Positions 55,586 to 64,000 of a stretch of 64,000 nt of DNA are shown piece by piece. Made by a program: the position numbers and the translations under genes. This DNA is from Planctomycetaceae bacterium (GTDB lineage Bacteria > Planctomycetota > Planctomycetia > Planctomycetales > Planctomycetaceae), in contig JAKFUG010000004.1 of the NCBI GenBank assembly GCA_021732785.1, positions 62,001 to 126,000 of the forward strand, in the 5' to 3' direction. The notes under the pieces were generated by a model. It saw only the letters and a list, made by a program, of their open reading frames with translations. It ran no database searches and had not been told where the DNA came from. Position 1 is the stretch's first letter, and each line of letters opens with the position of its first letter.

Positions 55586-57973
55586 TCATACCAACCGCCA
55601 CCGTCTTCGTAAGAACCATTCCGTTCCCAAAATCAGGGCGAGCAACAACAGCGGTTCGCTTCGTTGCCACACCGGGACCGCGACGCCGTACTCCAGCGGG
55701 ACGGCGACGCCGGGTGGAACCCACTCCGGAATCGACTTTGCATCGGCGAGTGGGACCAAACGACCGCCGGCCCGTTGCGCGGCGAGCTTGAGGTCCGCGC
55801 GGTCGGTCATCCGCTGCTGCAATTCCCGCTGCGTCGATTCCACCCGGAAATCGGCGGCGGGTGGCGGACCGGTGAACGACGGTCGAGACACCCACGCATG
55901 ATACGTTCCTTCACCACTCGGCGTGATCTGCCCTTCAAACACATTGGGGGCGAACGCCAATGGTTTCAGCGTCACCTCCTGCCGACCGCCGTTGGTTTGC
56001 TCGACAATCACCCGCACGGCGGCATCATCGGTGGGAACTTGGCGCTCTTCCACAAAACGCACCCGCAGGACGACCGGTTCGTTGCGACGATAGACTTGCC
56101 GATCGGTGATGAATTCGACCGCGCGATCTTGTCCGAGTAATTTGCCGCGGCTGAGATAGCGGATCGACTGTCCCCAATAGCGGCCGTAATAGGCGTCGCC
56201 CTGGCGGAAGCGCCACCGCCACAGCTCGTCCGTCGCATGGAAGAGCACCTTGCCCGCACCGACCTGCTGCAACGTGATCACCGGTAATCGTTCGCGTTCA
56301 CCACGACGGTAAGGATGCTCGGCAAGCACGCGCACGCCTGGTTTCAAACGGGGCAACTCGACGAGACCATAAAATCCCGGCAACCCTTTCAGCACTTGTG
56401 CGCTCGCCGATTCGGAATCCGCGAAACGAAAAATCGGGACGCCTTTTTGTCCATCGAGCGTGAGTTGCGGGGAATACGCTTCGGTGGCATCGGTGGTGGG
56501 CGGCAGCAGCGCCAGCGTGTCACTTGGCACTGGCAATAATGATTCCAGCACGCTCCCCGTCCAGCCGCGGGGATTCGCACGGGGGCCACTGACGAGAATC
56601 AGACCGCCCCCTTTTTCCCGCACGAAATCGAGAATCCACCCCGGTGCGGTCGCCCCCAATTGCGTGAGGGACACATCGCCGATCACAATCACGTCATACT
56701 TCCAGACCGCTTCCCGCTGCACAGGAAAATAGGGCAGGGCCGTGCGATCTTCCTGGGCATACTCCGGGTCGGCATCGACCAGCAGGGTTTGCAGTTCGAC
56801 GGAGTTATCCCGTTCCAGCCATTGTTTCAGATAGCGAAACTCATACCGCGGGGCGGATTCCACCAACAACACGTGCAGCTTTTCTTCCCGCACGCTGAGA
56901 TGCCGGCGTTCGCGGTTGTTGGATTTGTCGACCTCACCGGTGAGCACCGGCGTTTCCAGATCGAGATCGATTTCCCCCGCCTCATCGATCTTCACCGTGG
57001 TTTCGAATCGCACGGGCTGCCCATCGGCCCGCGGCGTGACATCGACCGTGGTCAGCGTCTTGCCATTATCCACGCGCTTGATGGCCACCGTAACTTTCGA
57101 CTGCGGCAACCCATTCGCCCGAATCTTCCCCGCGATCGAAACGGGGTCGCCCTTGAAGGCCACATCGTCCATCACGACATCGAAAAGGTGAACATCGCGT
57201 CCGGCAACATCGCTGCCGACAGGGACCACAAACAACGGCACGCCACGTCGTCGGACGAGATCGGACACCGTCGATAATTTATCCGCGTCCCCTTCGCTCG
57301 CCACGCCGTCGGAGAAGATCACCATTGCCGCCGGGGGCATGCCACGCAGCTCCGCGAGGACTTGCCGGACCGCTTCCGCCGGGCGGGTTTCGGTCCCGTC
57401 GGGTTCGATCTTGCGGATGTTCTCGCCGAGTTTTTTCCAGTCATCGTCGGTGGCGAGTTCCGTCAGTTCGACCGGCGCAGCCTCTCCGGCGAACTGATAC
57501 AACCGCAACGGGCGACCTTGCGATAGCGACCGCAACCATGCGGCATCATCCCGCAGGAGCAATTCGGTGACTTGATCGAACCGGCGGGCACCACTGTCGG
57601 TGGAATCGGTCGCGGTGCTGCCGCTATCGCGGAACGACATGCTCGCGGAGGAATCGATCAACACCGCGACGGCGGGCAAACCGGTTTTGGCAATCCACAA
57701 GGTCGGCTGCGACCAGAGGGCCATTGCTCCGAGCACCGCCGCGATTCGCAGCCCGGCCAATGTGGCGACTTGCCAGCGTTTCAGCAGTGCGGCATCGCGA
57801 CGATAGGCCCACCACAAGCCGGCCACGAAGGCGACCGCCAGCACGCTGACGAACGCGACCGGCCATCCTTGCGGCCACGGCGTCTGCCACCCCCACTCCC
57901 ACCGCGTGCCTTCCCCCGACTGCGCCGAAGGCAGCCCGAGATACCACTCCGAAAATGTCTTCCAGGTCGACAT
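55586..57973 (-). CDS. vWA-domain membrane protein (BatA/glutamine-amidotransferase-like)
   Basis: 795 residues from ATG 57973. Two membrane helices at about 37-54 and 72-90 are followed by a von Willebrand A domain with an intact MIDAS (DSSASMS near 107-113, then a conserved T and SDG). A further region with glutamine-amidotransferase-like text follows (about 400-640), and a C-terminal helix. Known: planctomycete proteins of this kind sit with MoxR ATPases and DUF58 proteins, but these are not in this window. The gene is upstream of the DUF4175-like gene on the same strand with a 308-bp gap filled by a family J repeat. Envelope-located. Confidence 0.82.
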   Translation of the reverse strand: MSTWKTFSEWYLGLPSAQSGEGTRWEWGWQTPWPQGWPVAFVSVLAVAFVAGLWWAYRRDAALLKRWQVATLAGLRIAAVLGAMALWSQPTLWIAKTGLPAVAVLIDSSASMSFRDSGSTATDSTDSGARRFDQVTELLLRDDAAWLRSLSQGRPLRLYQFAGEAAPVELTELATDDDWKKLGENIRKIEPDGTETRPAEAVRQVLAELRGMPPAAMVIFSDGVASEGDADKLSTVSDLVRRRGVPLFVVPVGSDVAGRDVHLFDVVMDDVAFKGDPVSIAGKIRANGLPQSKVTVAIKRVDNGKTLTTVDVTPRADGQPVRFETTVKIDEAGEIDLDLETPVLTGEVDKSNNRERRHLSVREEKLHVLLVESAPRYEFRYLKQWLERDNSVELQTLLVDADPEYAQEDRTALPYFPVQREAVWKYDVIVIGDVSLTQLGATAPGWILDFVREKGGGLILVSGPRANPRGWTGSVLESLLPVPSDTLALLPPTTDATEAYSPQLTLDGQKGVPIFRFADSESASAQVLKGLPGFYGLVELPRLKPGVRVLAEHPYRRGERERLPVITLQQVGAGKVLFHATDELWRWRFRQGDAYYGRYWGQSIRYLSRGKLLGQDRAVEFITDRQVYRRNEPVVLRVRFVEERQVPTDDAAVRVIVEQTNGGRQEVTLKPLAFAPNVFEGQITPSGEGTYHAWVSRPSFTGPPPAADFRVESTQRELQQRMTDRADLKLAAQRAGGRLVPLADAKSIPEWVPPGVAVPLEYGVAVPVWQRSEPLLLLALILGTEWFLRRRWRLV

Positions 57974-58023
57974 CACCAAAGTATACACCACCGCGCACGA
58001 GTTTGTCCGACGACAACCCGCCC

Positions 58024-58102
58024 CGCTTGCCGCTTTGCGGACGGCCCCGGCCGCGACGTCACGAAGAATGGGAAACGCTGCGATCCTGCAAAGCGGCAAG
58101 CG
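58024..58102. repeat. Short inverted repeat between vWA and DUF1501 genes
   Basis: CGCTTGCCGCTTTGC (58024-58038) pairs perfectly with GCAAAGCGGCAAGCG (58088-58102), which abuts the TAA of the DUF1501 gene. Confidence 0.7.
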
Positions 58103-59551
58103 TTAAACGAGAATTTTGTCGAGCACATGCCCATGCACGTCGGTCAGACGCCGGGCCACGCCGTTGTGCATGAACGTCAAGCGGCGGTGATCGAGACCGA
58201 GCAGGTGCAGGATCGTCGCGTTGAGATCGTGAATCGATGACACATCCTGTACCGCTTTGAAACCGAGTTCATCGGTGACGCCATAGCTCACGCCGCGCTT
58301 CACCCCGGCACCAGTTAAGAAGGCGGTGAAGCCGTTCGGATTGTGGTCGCGGCCTTTCGCCCCCTTCTGGAACATCGGCATGCGGCCGAACTCGGTACAC
58401 CACACGACGAGCGTGTTTTCGAGCAGGCCGCGTTGACGGAGGTCGCGAATCAGTGCCGCCGCGGGTTGATCCATCACGCGGCCGTGGACATCGTACTGCT
58501 CGCGCAGGGCTTGGTGACCGTCCCAGTTGAGCTTCCCGCCGCTGGCATAGGCCCCGTTGAAGAGTTGCACGAATCGCACGCCGTTTTCGATGAGCCGCCG
58601 GGCCAGAATGCAGTTCTTCGCGAACCCGGCTTTGAGCGGGTCTTGCGTGTCATCAGCCCCGTACATCTTCAGAATGTGCTGCGGTTCCGTCGAGAGATCG
58701 CTGATCTCCGGCACCGAGAGTTGCATCCGCGCGGCGAGTTCATAGCTGGCGATCCGCGCGGCCAGTTCCGTGTCGCCGGGGAAGCGGTCGAAGTGTTCGC
58801 GATTGAGCCGCTGCAAGAGATCGCGTGCGGCGACATCGTTCTCTTTCGTGATGGAAGTGGGCGGCGACAGATTCTGAATCGGCTGGCTCGAATTGAACGC
58901 GGTCCCCTGAAAGACGGCGGGGAGAAAGCCGGGACCCCAGTTATTCACGCTGGCCTGCGGGATGCCGCGCGGGTCGGGAATGGCGACGAACGCCGGCAGG
59001 TTCTGATTTTCGGTGCCGAGGGCATACGTCACCCATGCCCCGTTGCTGGGGAAGCCGTCCTGCACGAAGCCGGTCGACAGAAAATTTTCGGCGGGTCCGT
59101 GGGTGTTGGTCTTGCTGGTGAGCGTGTGAATGAAGGCGAAATCGTCGACCTGTTCGGCGAGGTGCGGGATCATGTCCGAGACCATCTTGCCGGTCTCGCC
59201 GTACGGTTTGAAATCGTACTGCGGCCGCGCGAGATTGCCCGCCGGTCCCTGAAACGTGACCGTCGGCCCGCCGGGCATCGGCTTGCCATCCTGCTTGATG
59301 AGTTCCGGTTTGTAGTCGAACGTTTCGAGCTGACTGCACGCCCCCGCACAAAAAATGACGAGCACGTTCTGCGCCGCCGGGGGATGATGCCCCAACCGCG
59401 ACGCATGCGGCCGCGTGGGATCGATCATCGGTTTGTAGCCCTCATCGGCCAGCAGATGTTGATCGGCGAGCAACTGCGTCAGCGCGATCGCACTGAGGGC
59501 CGATGCAGTGTCGCCGAGGAAATCACGACGGTTGAGGAGTGGGTGCGGCAT
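58103..59551 (-). CDS. DUF1501 protein (planctomycete, twin-arginine start)
   Basis: 482 residues from ATG 59551; an in-frame TTG four codons upstream is less likely. The start [18 protein letters not shown] is a twin-arginine-type signal, as is usual for DUF1501. The rest matches the sulfatase-like DUF1501 fold: [48 protein letters not shown], and a C-terminal [11 protein letters not shown] and [19 protein letters not shown]. Known: encoded with DUF1549/DUF1553 cytochrome-type proteins in planctomycetes; function not established. The normal partner at 60284 is here separated by a toxin-antitoxin pair. Confidence 0.9.
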   Translation of the reverse strand: MPHPLLNRRDFLGDTASALSAIALTQLLADQHLLADEGYKPMIDPTRPHASRLGHHPPAAQNVLVIFCAGACSQLETFDYKPELIKQDGKPMPGGPTVTFQGPAGNLARPQYDFKPYGETGKMVSDMIPHLAEQVDDFAFIHTLTSKTNTHGPAENFLSTGFVQDGFPSNGAWVTYALGTENQNLPAFVAIPDPRGIPQASVNNWGPGFLPAVFQGTAFNSSQPIQNLSPPTSITKENDVAARDLLQRLNREHFDRFPGDTELAARIASYELAARMQLSVPEISDLSTEPQHILKMYGADDTQDPLKAGFAKNCILARRLIENGVRFVQLFNGAYASGGKLNWDGHQALREQYDVHGRVMDQPAAALIRDLRQRGLLENTLVVWCTEFGRMPMFQKGAKGRDHNPNGFTAFLTGAGVKRGVSYGVTDELGFKAVQDVSSIHDLNATILHLLGLDHRRLTFMHNGVARRLTDVHGHVLDKILV

Positions 59552-59565
59552 GGTGGTCTTCAAAG

Positions 59566-60069
59566 TTATACAGGGGCATAACGTGTCACAAATGGGAGGC
59601 GATCAAAATCGGTATCCCGGCTGGCCATGGCTGTTACGGCATGATCCTGCATGACGATGGCAATAATCGCGTCGTTCGTCATCAGTCCCGATGCCTGGCT
59701 CAACGATGCGGCACGAATCACGTGCGAGTCCGTCACCGCCGTGATGGTAAGCCCCAATTGAGAGATCGCCAGCAGCGACTGGCGAAAAGTCTGGAGTTGC
59801 GATAGCTCATTCGGATGCTGGCGAAGTCGGCTCGCAATTCCCTGATAGGACCAGCCGAACGTCCAGCAGGCTTCCAGCGTCATCAACCGATGCGCGACTT
59901 CCGCCAGAACATGCGGAGTACAGAACCCTTCAATTTCCTGTCGCTCGATCCGTTCGAGTAAGCTCGTACAAGCAGTCCCGCACGTGGGATCAAAAATGAA
60001 GTGATACACGAACGGATTGGCATCGATAAACACCGTGGTTCCATCGGGAATATCTGCAAACAAGCTCAC
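59566..60069 (-). CDS. PIN-domain toxin (VapC-like)
   Basis: 167 residues starting at GTG 60069, which overlaps the antitoxin TGA by 4 bases (GTGA), a typical toxin-antitoxin join. PIN acidic residues are visible: [11 protein letters not shown] (first Asp), the E in AEVAHRL, ND in [10 protein letters not shown] and D in [10 protein letters not shown]. It is probably an RNase that cleaves RNA when free and is neutralised by the product of the upstream gene. It sits between the PSD1 and DUF1501 genes on their strand, 14 bp from the DUF1501 start. Its own start is GTG; no separate ribosome-binding site is visible. Confidence 0.85.
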   Translation of the reverse strand: MSLFADIPDGTTVFIDANPFVYHFIFDPTCGTACTSLLERIERQEIEGFCTPHVLAEVAHRLMTLEACWTFGWSYQGIASRLRQHPNELSQLQTFRQSLLAISQLGLTITAVTDSHVIRAASLSQASGLMTNDAIIAIVMQDHAVTAMASRDTDFDRLPFVTRYAPV

Positions 60070-60272
60070 GGTTCCCACGGCGTGTTCTCCGGACCCATCA
60101 GATACTCCAAGGCTTCGGGTGTTCCATTCCACGGAATGATTCCCGCCGTCTTTCTGATCTCGCTGGTTTGCGAACGGACACGCACGAAGACCCGTTCGTG
60201 TTCTTGTAAGGGCAACGGGTGGGCCGGTTTAAGCACGCCATTCTCGTAAACCGCTTCGACATCAATCGGCAT
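60066..60272 (-). CDS. Antitoxin (AF2212/DUF104 family)
   Basis: 68 residues. The N-terminal VEAVYENGVLKPAHPLPLQEHERVFVRV matches the AF2212-like antitoxin family, which forms a small beta-barrel. The C-terminal part (GIIPWNGTPEALEYLM) would bind the PIN toxin. It overlaps the toxin start by 4 bases. It starts 11 bp after the stop of the PSD1 gene, so it may be translated from that mRNA. Confidence 0.9.
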   Translation of the reverse strand: MPIDVEAVYENGVLKPAHPLPLQEHERVFVRVRSQTSEIRKTAGIIPWNGTPEALEYLMGPENTPWEP

Positions 60273-60283
60273 GAGTAGCCTCC

Positions 60284-63200
60284 TTACGGCAGAAACAAAA
60301 ACTCATTGCTGTTGAACAACACCCGGCACAACGTCGCCAAGCCATGCGCTTCGACCGTCTGTACGGCCGCGGCTTGTTCGGCCATCGTCGGAGGACGACC
60401 CAACACCAGCGCGAACGCACGCCGCACCTGATCGACGCCCGACATCGGAGCATCCGCTTTCACGCGCTCGGCGAACTTCTCCGCGCGCTCCAGTAGGAAC
60501 GGACTGTTGAACAGGTTCAGGGCCTGAATCGCGGTTGTCGATCGGCTGCGCTTCGGCATTGATTGACCGGCGTCGGGGCAATCGAATGCGCCGAAGACCG
60601 GCACCGGTTCCATGCGGACTTTGTGCTGATAGATCATCCTTCGCATCTCTTTCGGCGTGAATTTCTCGACGGCCGGGAAGCCGTTCAGTCCGCCGCGGGT
60701 CTGGAAAAAATTGAAGCCGGGGCCGCCCATTGTCAGATTGAGTTCGCCGCTGATCGCCAGGACCGAATCACGCAGCGCTTCGCCTTCCAACCGTCGCGAC
60801 GCGAATCGCCACAGCAGGCGGTTGTCGCGGTCCACCTCCGCCGCGGCGGTGTTCCACGTCGCGGCTTGTTGATACGTCTGCGATGACAAAATCAACTGGT
60901 GCATGTGCTTGATCGACCAGCCGTGCTCGATGAATTCGCACGCCAGCCAGTCGAGCAGTTCGGGATGCGTCGGCCGCACGCCGTTGACGCCGAAGTCATT
61001 GGGCGTCTCAACCAGCCCGCGGCCAAAATGTCCCTGCCACAAACGGTTCACCAGCACCCGCGCCGTGAGCGGATTCTGCGGCGACGTCAGCCATTTCCCG
61101 AGTTCTAACCGGCGGTCCTGCTCGTTGAGCTTCTTCAGATCATCCGCCCCGTGAAAGATCGCCGGGACCGCGGGACCGATCTCGCCGTCGCGCTGCTCGG
61201 CATCGCCCCGCCGCAAGACATATGTCGTCTCCGGCGGCTTGAACATGCCCGCATACGCCAACCGCGGCGCTTCGAGTTTTTCCCGCTCGCGATCCAAACG
61301 ATCCAGTTCGGCGACCATGTCCGCAATGTCGGTCGAGGTCCCGGCCGGTTGATTCCGCAGCAGCGTCTGGTTCGCTTCAAACGGAGAGTTGAGCGGAGCC
61401 CGATCGTCGTGTCCCGACACGCGCTGCCAGTTCACACCGTCTGTGGAAACGGTGATTTCGTAACGGACTGGCAGCCGATCCTTCAATTTCTCCTTCCGAT
61501 CACGCCCCCACACCACGCGATCAATCGTGGTGATGCGCGGCAGTTCCAGTTGCACCCAACCACCGCCCGGTTGACTGGAAATCCAACTCCGTTCGTTACC
61601 GTACTTCCCATCGTTGATGTGCTTCAACTGATGTTCTTCGTCGCCACCATCGCTGAAGACGCCGGAAGACGTCGGCACCGTCCCCACTTTGGCGAGGGCG
61701 AGGTTCCGCCGGGGTGCCTTCGGGCCGAAGATTTCCAACTCGTCGAGACACGGTTCGTGCTCGTTCTGGTTGATCGTTTCCAACGTCGTGAACCGCACGA
61801 ACTTTGCCCCGATCGGTGCGAAGCGCTCGCTGTTTTCTTTCGCGCTGAGGGGATCGCGCAGAGGGGGCCACGCACGCGGCTCATCGCTGGTTGCTTCCTG
61901 AAGCACGATGACATCGGCGGTGATGCCGGTCCCGGTGTCGCCGCCACGGAGCACGAGTTTTGTGGTGGGCGTCCATTCCATAATGCCCAGCGAATGCAGT
62001 CCGCTCCACAGCGGTTTTTGTTCGCTCTCTCCGGTGGTGATGCCCGCCAGGTAATACTGATCGATGCGGGCGAGTTCGCGCTGATCGGTCTTCGTGGTGA
62101 GATCGCCATCGGCATCGAGCACATAGCGGGCATCGCGCGTGTGGACACCGCTGCCGTGAGCGCCCCAGGAAATCCACAATTGAAACTTGCCGGACACAGC
62201 GGGGTGGTACGTCAGCACGTCTTCCCCGGGGACGTTGCTCCACCAGTGATAGCGCCCGCCGCTGATATTGCCGACGCGGTGGGCGTCGCCGACATCGTCT
62301 TCATAACCACGTTTGTCGCCCTCGGGGTTGTCGCCGGGGCCGTTCGTCTTTTTAAGCGTCGTGACGCGCTGCGGATCGAGTTCGTCAATGATCACCGTAC
62401 GGCCGGTAAAGGCATGAGGTTCGTACTGACGAAGATGCTCCTGAAGTTCGATGATCCGGGGGGCGAGCACTTTCGCTTGCGCTTCGCGGACGCCAAAGCT
62501 CGCATCCTTAATCGGTCGATCACCGTACTCCACCCCGGCGAAAAACCCCTGCATCGCGTAATAATCGCGCTGGGAAAGGGGATCGAACTTGTGATCGTGG
62601 CAGCGGGCACAACCGAGTGTGATGCCGAGAATCGTCGATGTGGTGCCGACGATAATCTCATCGAGTGCGTCCTGCCGGGCCGCGCGTTTCGATTCTTCGT
62701 CCGCTCCAATTTGCCCCGGCAGCAACACCGCCGCGGCGACGAGAAACCCGGTGGCTTCTTCGGCTTCGAGCGCATCTCCGGCGAGCTGCTCCCGCACGAA
62801 CCGATCGTACGGTTTGTCCTCGTTGAAGGCCCGGATCACATAGTCGCGATACGGCCACGCATGCTCCCGCGGCGTGTTGACCTCGAAGCCATGCGTATCG
62901 GCATACCGCACCACATCGAGCCAGTGCTGCGCCCACCGTTCGCCGTACCGCGGGCTGCCCAGCAATTCTTCAATGAGCGCGGAGACCACCTGCGGATCGG
63001 TGCTTTCCACGAACGCCTGCACCCGCTCCGGTGTCGGCGGCAGTCCGGTGACATCGAGAAACATCCGGCGAATGAGCGTCGCGCGATCCGCAGGGAGTTG
63101 CCGCTCCAATTGCTGCGCGGCGAGACGTTGATCGATGAACACGTCGATGGGATGTTTAGACTCATTCATCGCCGCGGGTAAAGAGAATTTGATCGGCGGT

Positions 63201-63607
63201 TGATAAGACCAGTGCTTGCGCGGATCTTCTAACGGCATTTCATCACCGGGTGACTTCGCTCCCTGCGTAATCCATTCCCGCAGCGCCGCGATCTGTTCCG
63301 GTTTGAGCGGATCGCCCTCCGGTGGCATGCGTGTGGACGCATCTTTGGACGTGATCCGTGCAATCAGTTCACTGCCATCGGCTTTCCCAGCGATCACCGC
63401 CGGGCCGCTGTCGCCTCCCTTTTGAATCAGCCCAGCGGTATCGAGACGCAGCCCGCCTTCCTGTTTCAGTGCCGCGTGGCAAGTGAAGCAGCGTTCCCTC
63501 AGCACGGGTTTGATATCGCGCAGATAGTCCACCGGTTCCGCGGCGAACAGGATCGCCGGGAGGAGGACGATCATGGCAAACCACGGTTGCGATTGCGGTC
63601 GACTCAT
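60284..63607 (-). CDS. DUF1549/DUF1553 (PSD1-type) cytochrome-like protein
   Basis: 1107 residues with a signal peptide ([20 protein letters not shown]). A haem motif CFTCH at 40-44 is followed by the PSCyt1-type segment ([29 protein letters not shown]). Then comes the PSCyt2/DUF1549 region ([40 protein letters not shown]), a beta-rich carbohydrate-binding-like middle (about 430-700), and the C-terminal PSD1/DUF1553 region ([41 protein letters not shown]). Known: paired with DUF1501 proteins in planctomycetes and presumed to oxidise extracellular substrates. The pair here is split by a toxin-antitoxin module. Confidence 0.92.
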   Translation of the reverse strand: MSRPQSQPWFAMIVLLPAILFAAEPVDYLRDIKPVLRERCFTCHAALKQEGGLRLDTAGLIQKGGDSGPAVIAGKADGSELIARITSKDASTRMPPEGDPLKPEQIAALREWITQGAKSPGDEMPLEDPRKHWSYQPPIKFSLPAAMNESKHPIDVFIDQRLAAQQLERQLPADRATLIRRMFLDVTGLPPTPERVQAFVESTDPQVVSALIEELLGSPRYGERWAQHWLDVVRYADTHGFEVNTPREHAWPYRDYVIRAFNEDKPYDRFVREQLAGDALEAEEATGFLVAAAVLLPGQIGADEESKRAARQDALDEIIVGTTSTILGITLGCARCHDHKFDPLSQRDYYAMQGFFAGVEYGDRPIKDASFGVREAQAKVLAPRIIELQEHLRQYEPHAFTGRTVIIDELDPQRVTTLKKTNGPGDNPEGDKRGYEDDVGDAHRVGNISGGRYHWWSNVPGEDVLTYHPAVSGKFQLWISWGAHGSGVHTRDARYVLDADGDLTTKTDQRELARIDQYYLAGITTGESEQKPLWSGLHSLGIMEWTPTTKLVLRGGDTGTGITADVIVLQEATSDEPRAWPPLRDPLSAKENSERFAPIGAKFVRFTTLETINQNEHEPCLDELEIFGPKAPRRNLALAKVGTVPTSSGVFSDGGDEEHQLKHINDGKYGNERSWISSQPGGGWVQLELPRITTIDRVVWGRDRKEKLKDRLPVRYEITVSTDGVNWQRVSGHDDRAPLNSPFEANQTLLRNQPAGTSTDIADMVAELDRLDREREKLEAPRLAYAGMFKPPETTYVLRRGDAEQRDGEIGPAVPAIFHGADDLKKLNEQDRRLELGKWLTSPQNPLTARVLVNRLWQGHFGRGLVETPNDFGVNGVRPTHPELLDWLACEFIEHGWSIKHMHQLILSSQTYQQAATWNTAAAEVDRDNRLLWRFASRRLEGEALRDSVLAISGELNLTMGGPGFNFFQTRGGLNGFPAVEKFTPKEMRRMIYQHKVRMEPVPVFGAFDCPDAGQSMPKRSRSTTAIQALNLFNSPFLLERAEKFAERVKADAPMSGVDQVRRAFALVLGRPPTMAEQAAAVQTVEAHGLATLCRVLFNSNEFLFLP

Positions 63608-63731
63608 CGCGACGAACTACCATCGAGGTCGGGGAACTCAGGGTTCCATCTTATCGACCAGTCTCGATGCTTGCGAGATTCGTTCGCCGGGGATGGGGCG
63701 AAATGCGCGACCACGCGGTAAGCTCGGCGCT

Positions 63732-63808
63732 GTGTGCCACTGGCTCTGCCAGTGTCTTTCTCTGAAACGAAGCAGACCTCGCAACGTACCGGCAGAGCCA
63801 GTGGCACC
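63732..63808. repeat. Family C palindromic element, copy 4
   Basis: GTGTGCCACTGGCTCTGCCA...and complement GGCAGAGCCAGTGGCAC across a 30-base centre. It lies between the PSD1 gene start and the end of the partial gene at 63842. Confidence 0.85.
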
Positions 63809-63841
63809 CGCAAATCAAGCCGTGGCGGTGATCGACGAGGA

Positions 63842-64000
63842 TCAATGCGCGGTACGGGCGAGTTTCAGCAACTTGCGGGCGCGGTTGAGGGCGGCGGCCT
63901 TGCGGGCGAACTGTTCGTCGGACCGGGCCGACTGTTCTTTCGCGGCCTTCAGTTCCGCCTCGGCGGCAGCGACGCTGATCTGGTCGATCGGCACCGCCCG
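63842..64000 (-). CDS. C-terminal end of a gene, possibly ATP synthase epsilon (5' part outside window)
   Basis: 52 residues and a TGA stop are visible; the frame is open to the right edge. Text: a VPIDQISVAAAEAELKAA segment, then a second helix ending LNRARKLLKLARTAH. A charged helical hairpin with a basic C-terminal helix resembles the C-terminal domain of F1 ATP synthase epsilon (AtpC). A coiled-coil protein of another family is possible; the beta-sandwich domain needed to decide is outside the window. Confidence 0.5.
   Translation of the reverse strand, partial: RAVPIDQISVAAAEAELKAAKEQSARSDEQFARKAAALNRARKLLKLARTAH

Noticed and set aside
61151-63181. Plus-strand open frame of 676 codons opposite the PSD1 gene
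   Set aside because: Antisense to a gene with conserved domains; length is due to GC-rich codon use.

Overview
The window is a stretch of chromosome from a planctomycete (phylum Planctomycetota, most likely order Planctomycetales). The evidence is the gene content: a PVC-type CxxCH haem protein with a dehydrogenase-like propeller, a DUF1549/DUF1553 (PSD1-type) cytochrome protein beside a DUF1501 protein, a DUF4175-like/von Willebrand A pair, many secreted carbohydrate-active and hydrolytic proteins with signal peptides, and a GHMP protein resembling the methanopterin-pathway enzyme MptG. Coding is GC-rich, dense and on both strands. No rRNA, tRNA, CRISPR array, phage or transposase gene was found.

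Layout. 1-3.0 kb: the C-terminal part of an Hsp70-like protein with a zinc ribbon and proline-rich tail, then an FHA-GAF-histidine kinase. 3.0-6.8 kb: a divergent pair (small protein and truncated protein-kinase fold) sharing one CATG, a HExxH DUF1570-like protein and a GH10-like protein. 7.1-10.6 kb: purC, an ABC-2 permease, purM and a small conserved protein. 10.6-16.4 kb: secreted esterase, Kelch-type propeller, ABC-2 permease and an ABC exporter whose nucleotide-binding motifs are all degenerate. 16.6-21.0 kb: a small protein behind a possible sigma-54 promoter, a LolD/LolC-E-type pair and the MptG-like gene. 21.2-27.1 kb: a hybrid histidine kinase, ribH and htpG. 27.2-34.5 kb: small planctomycete proteins, the large PVC haem protein and a PDZ protein.

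34.6-50.7 kb is a catabolic and secreted-protein region: prolyl oligopeptidase, alpha/beta hydrolase, SGNH (rhamnogalacturonan acetylesterase-like) hydrolase, a PQQ-type sugar dehydrogenase with two haem motifs, a pectate-lyase-like beta-helix protein, an aminotransferase, an SMP-30/gluconolactonase-like protein, a YhaM-like HD exonuclease and an M43-type metalloprotease. 50.9-58.0 kb holds a proline/glycine-rich secreted protein translationally coupled to a 1208-residue coiled-coil membrane protein, plus a vWA membrane protein. 58.1-63.6 kb holds a PSD1/DUF1501 pair with a PIN toxin-antitoxin module lodged between the two genes. The window closes in the C-terminus of a gene that may encode ATP synthase epsilon.

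The main non-coding signal is a set of short dispersed palindromic elements of at least six families, called A to G plus J here. They sit mostly within a few tens of bases of stop codons, are sometimes nested in one another, and in one place supply a stop codon. No mobilising gene is visible here. They could be non-autonomous mobile elements that also act as 3'-end hairpins or terminators.
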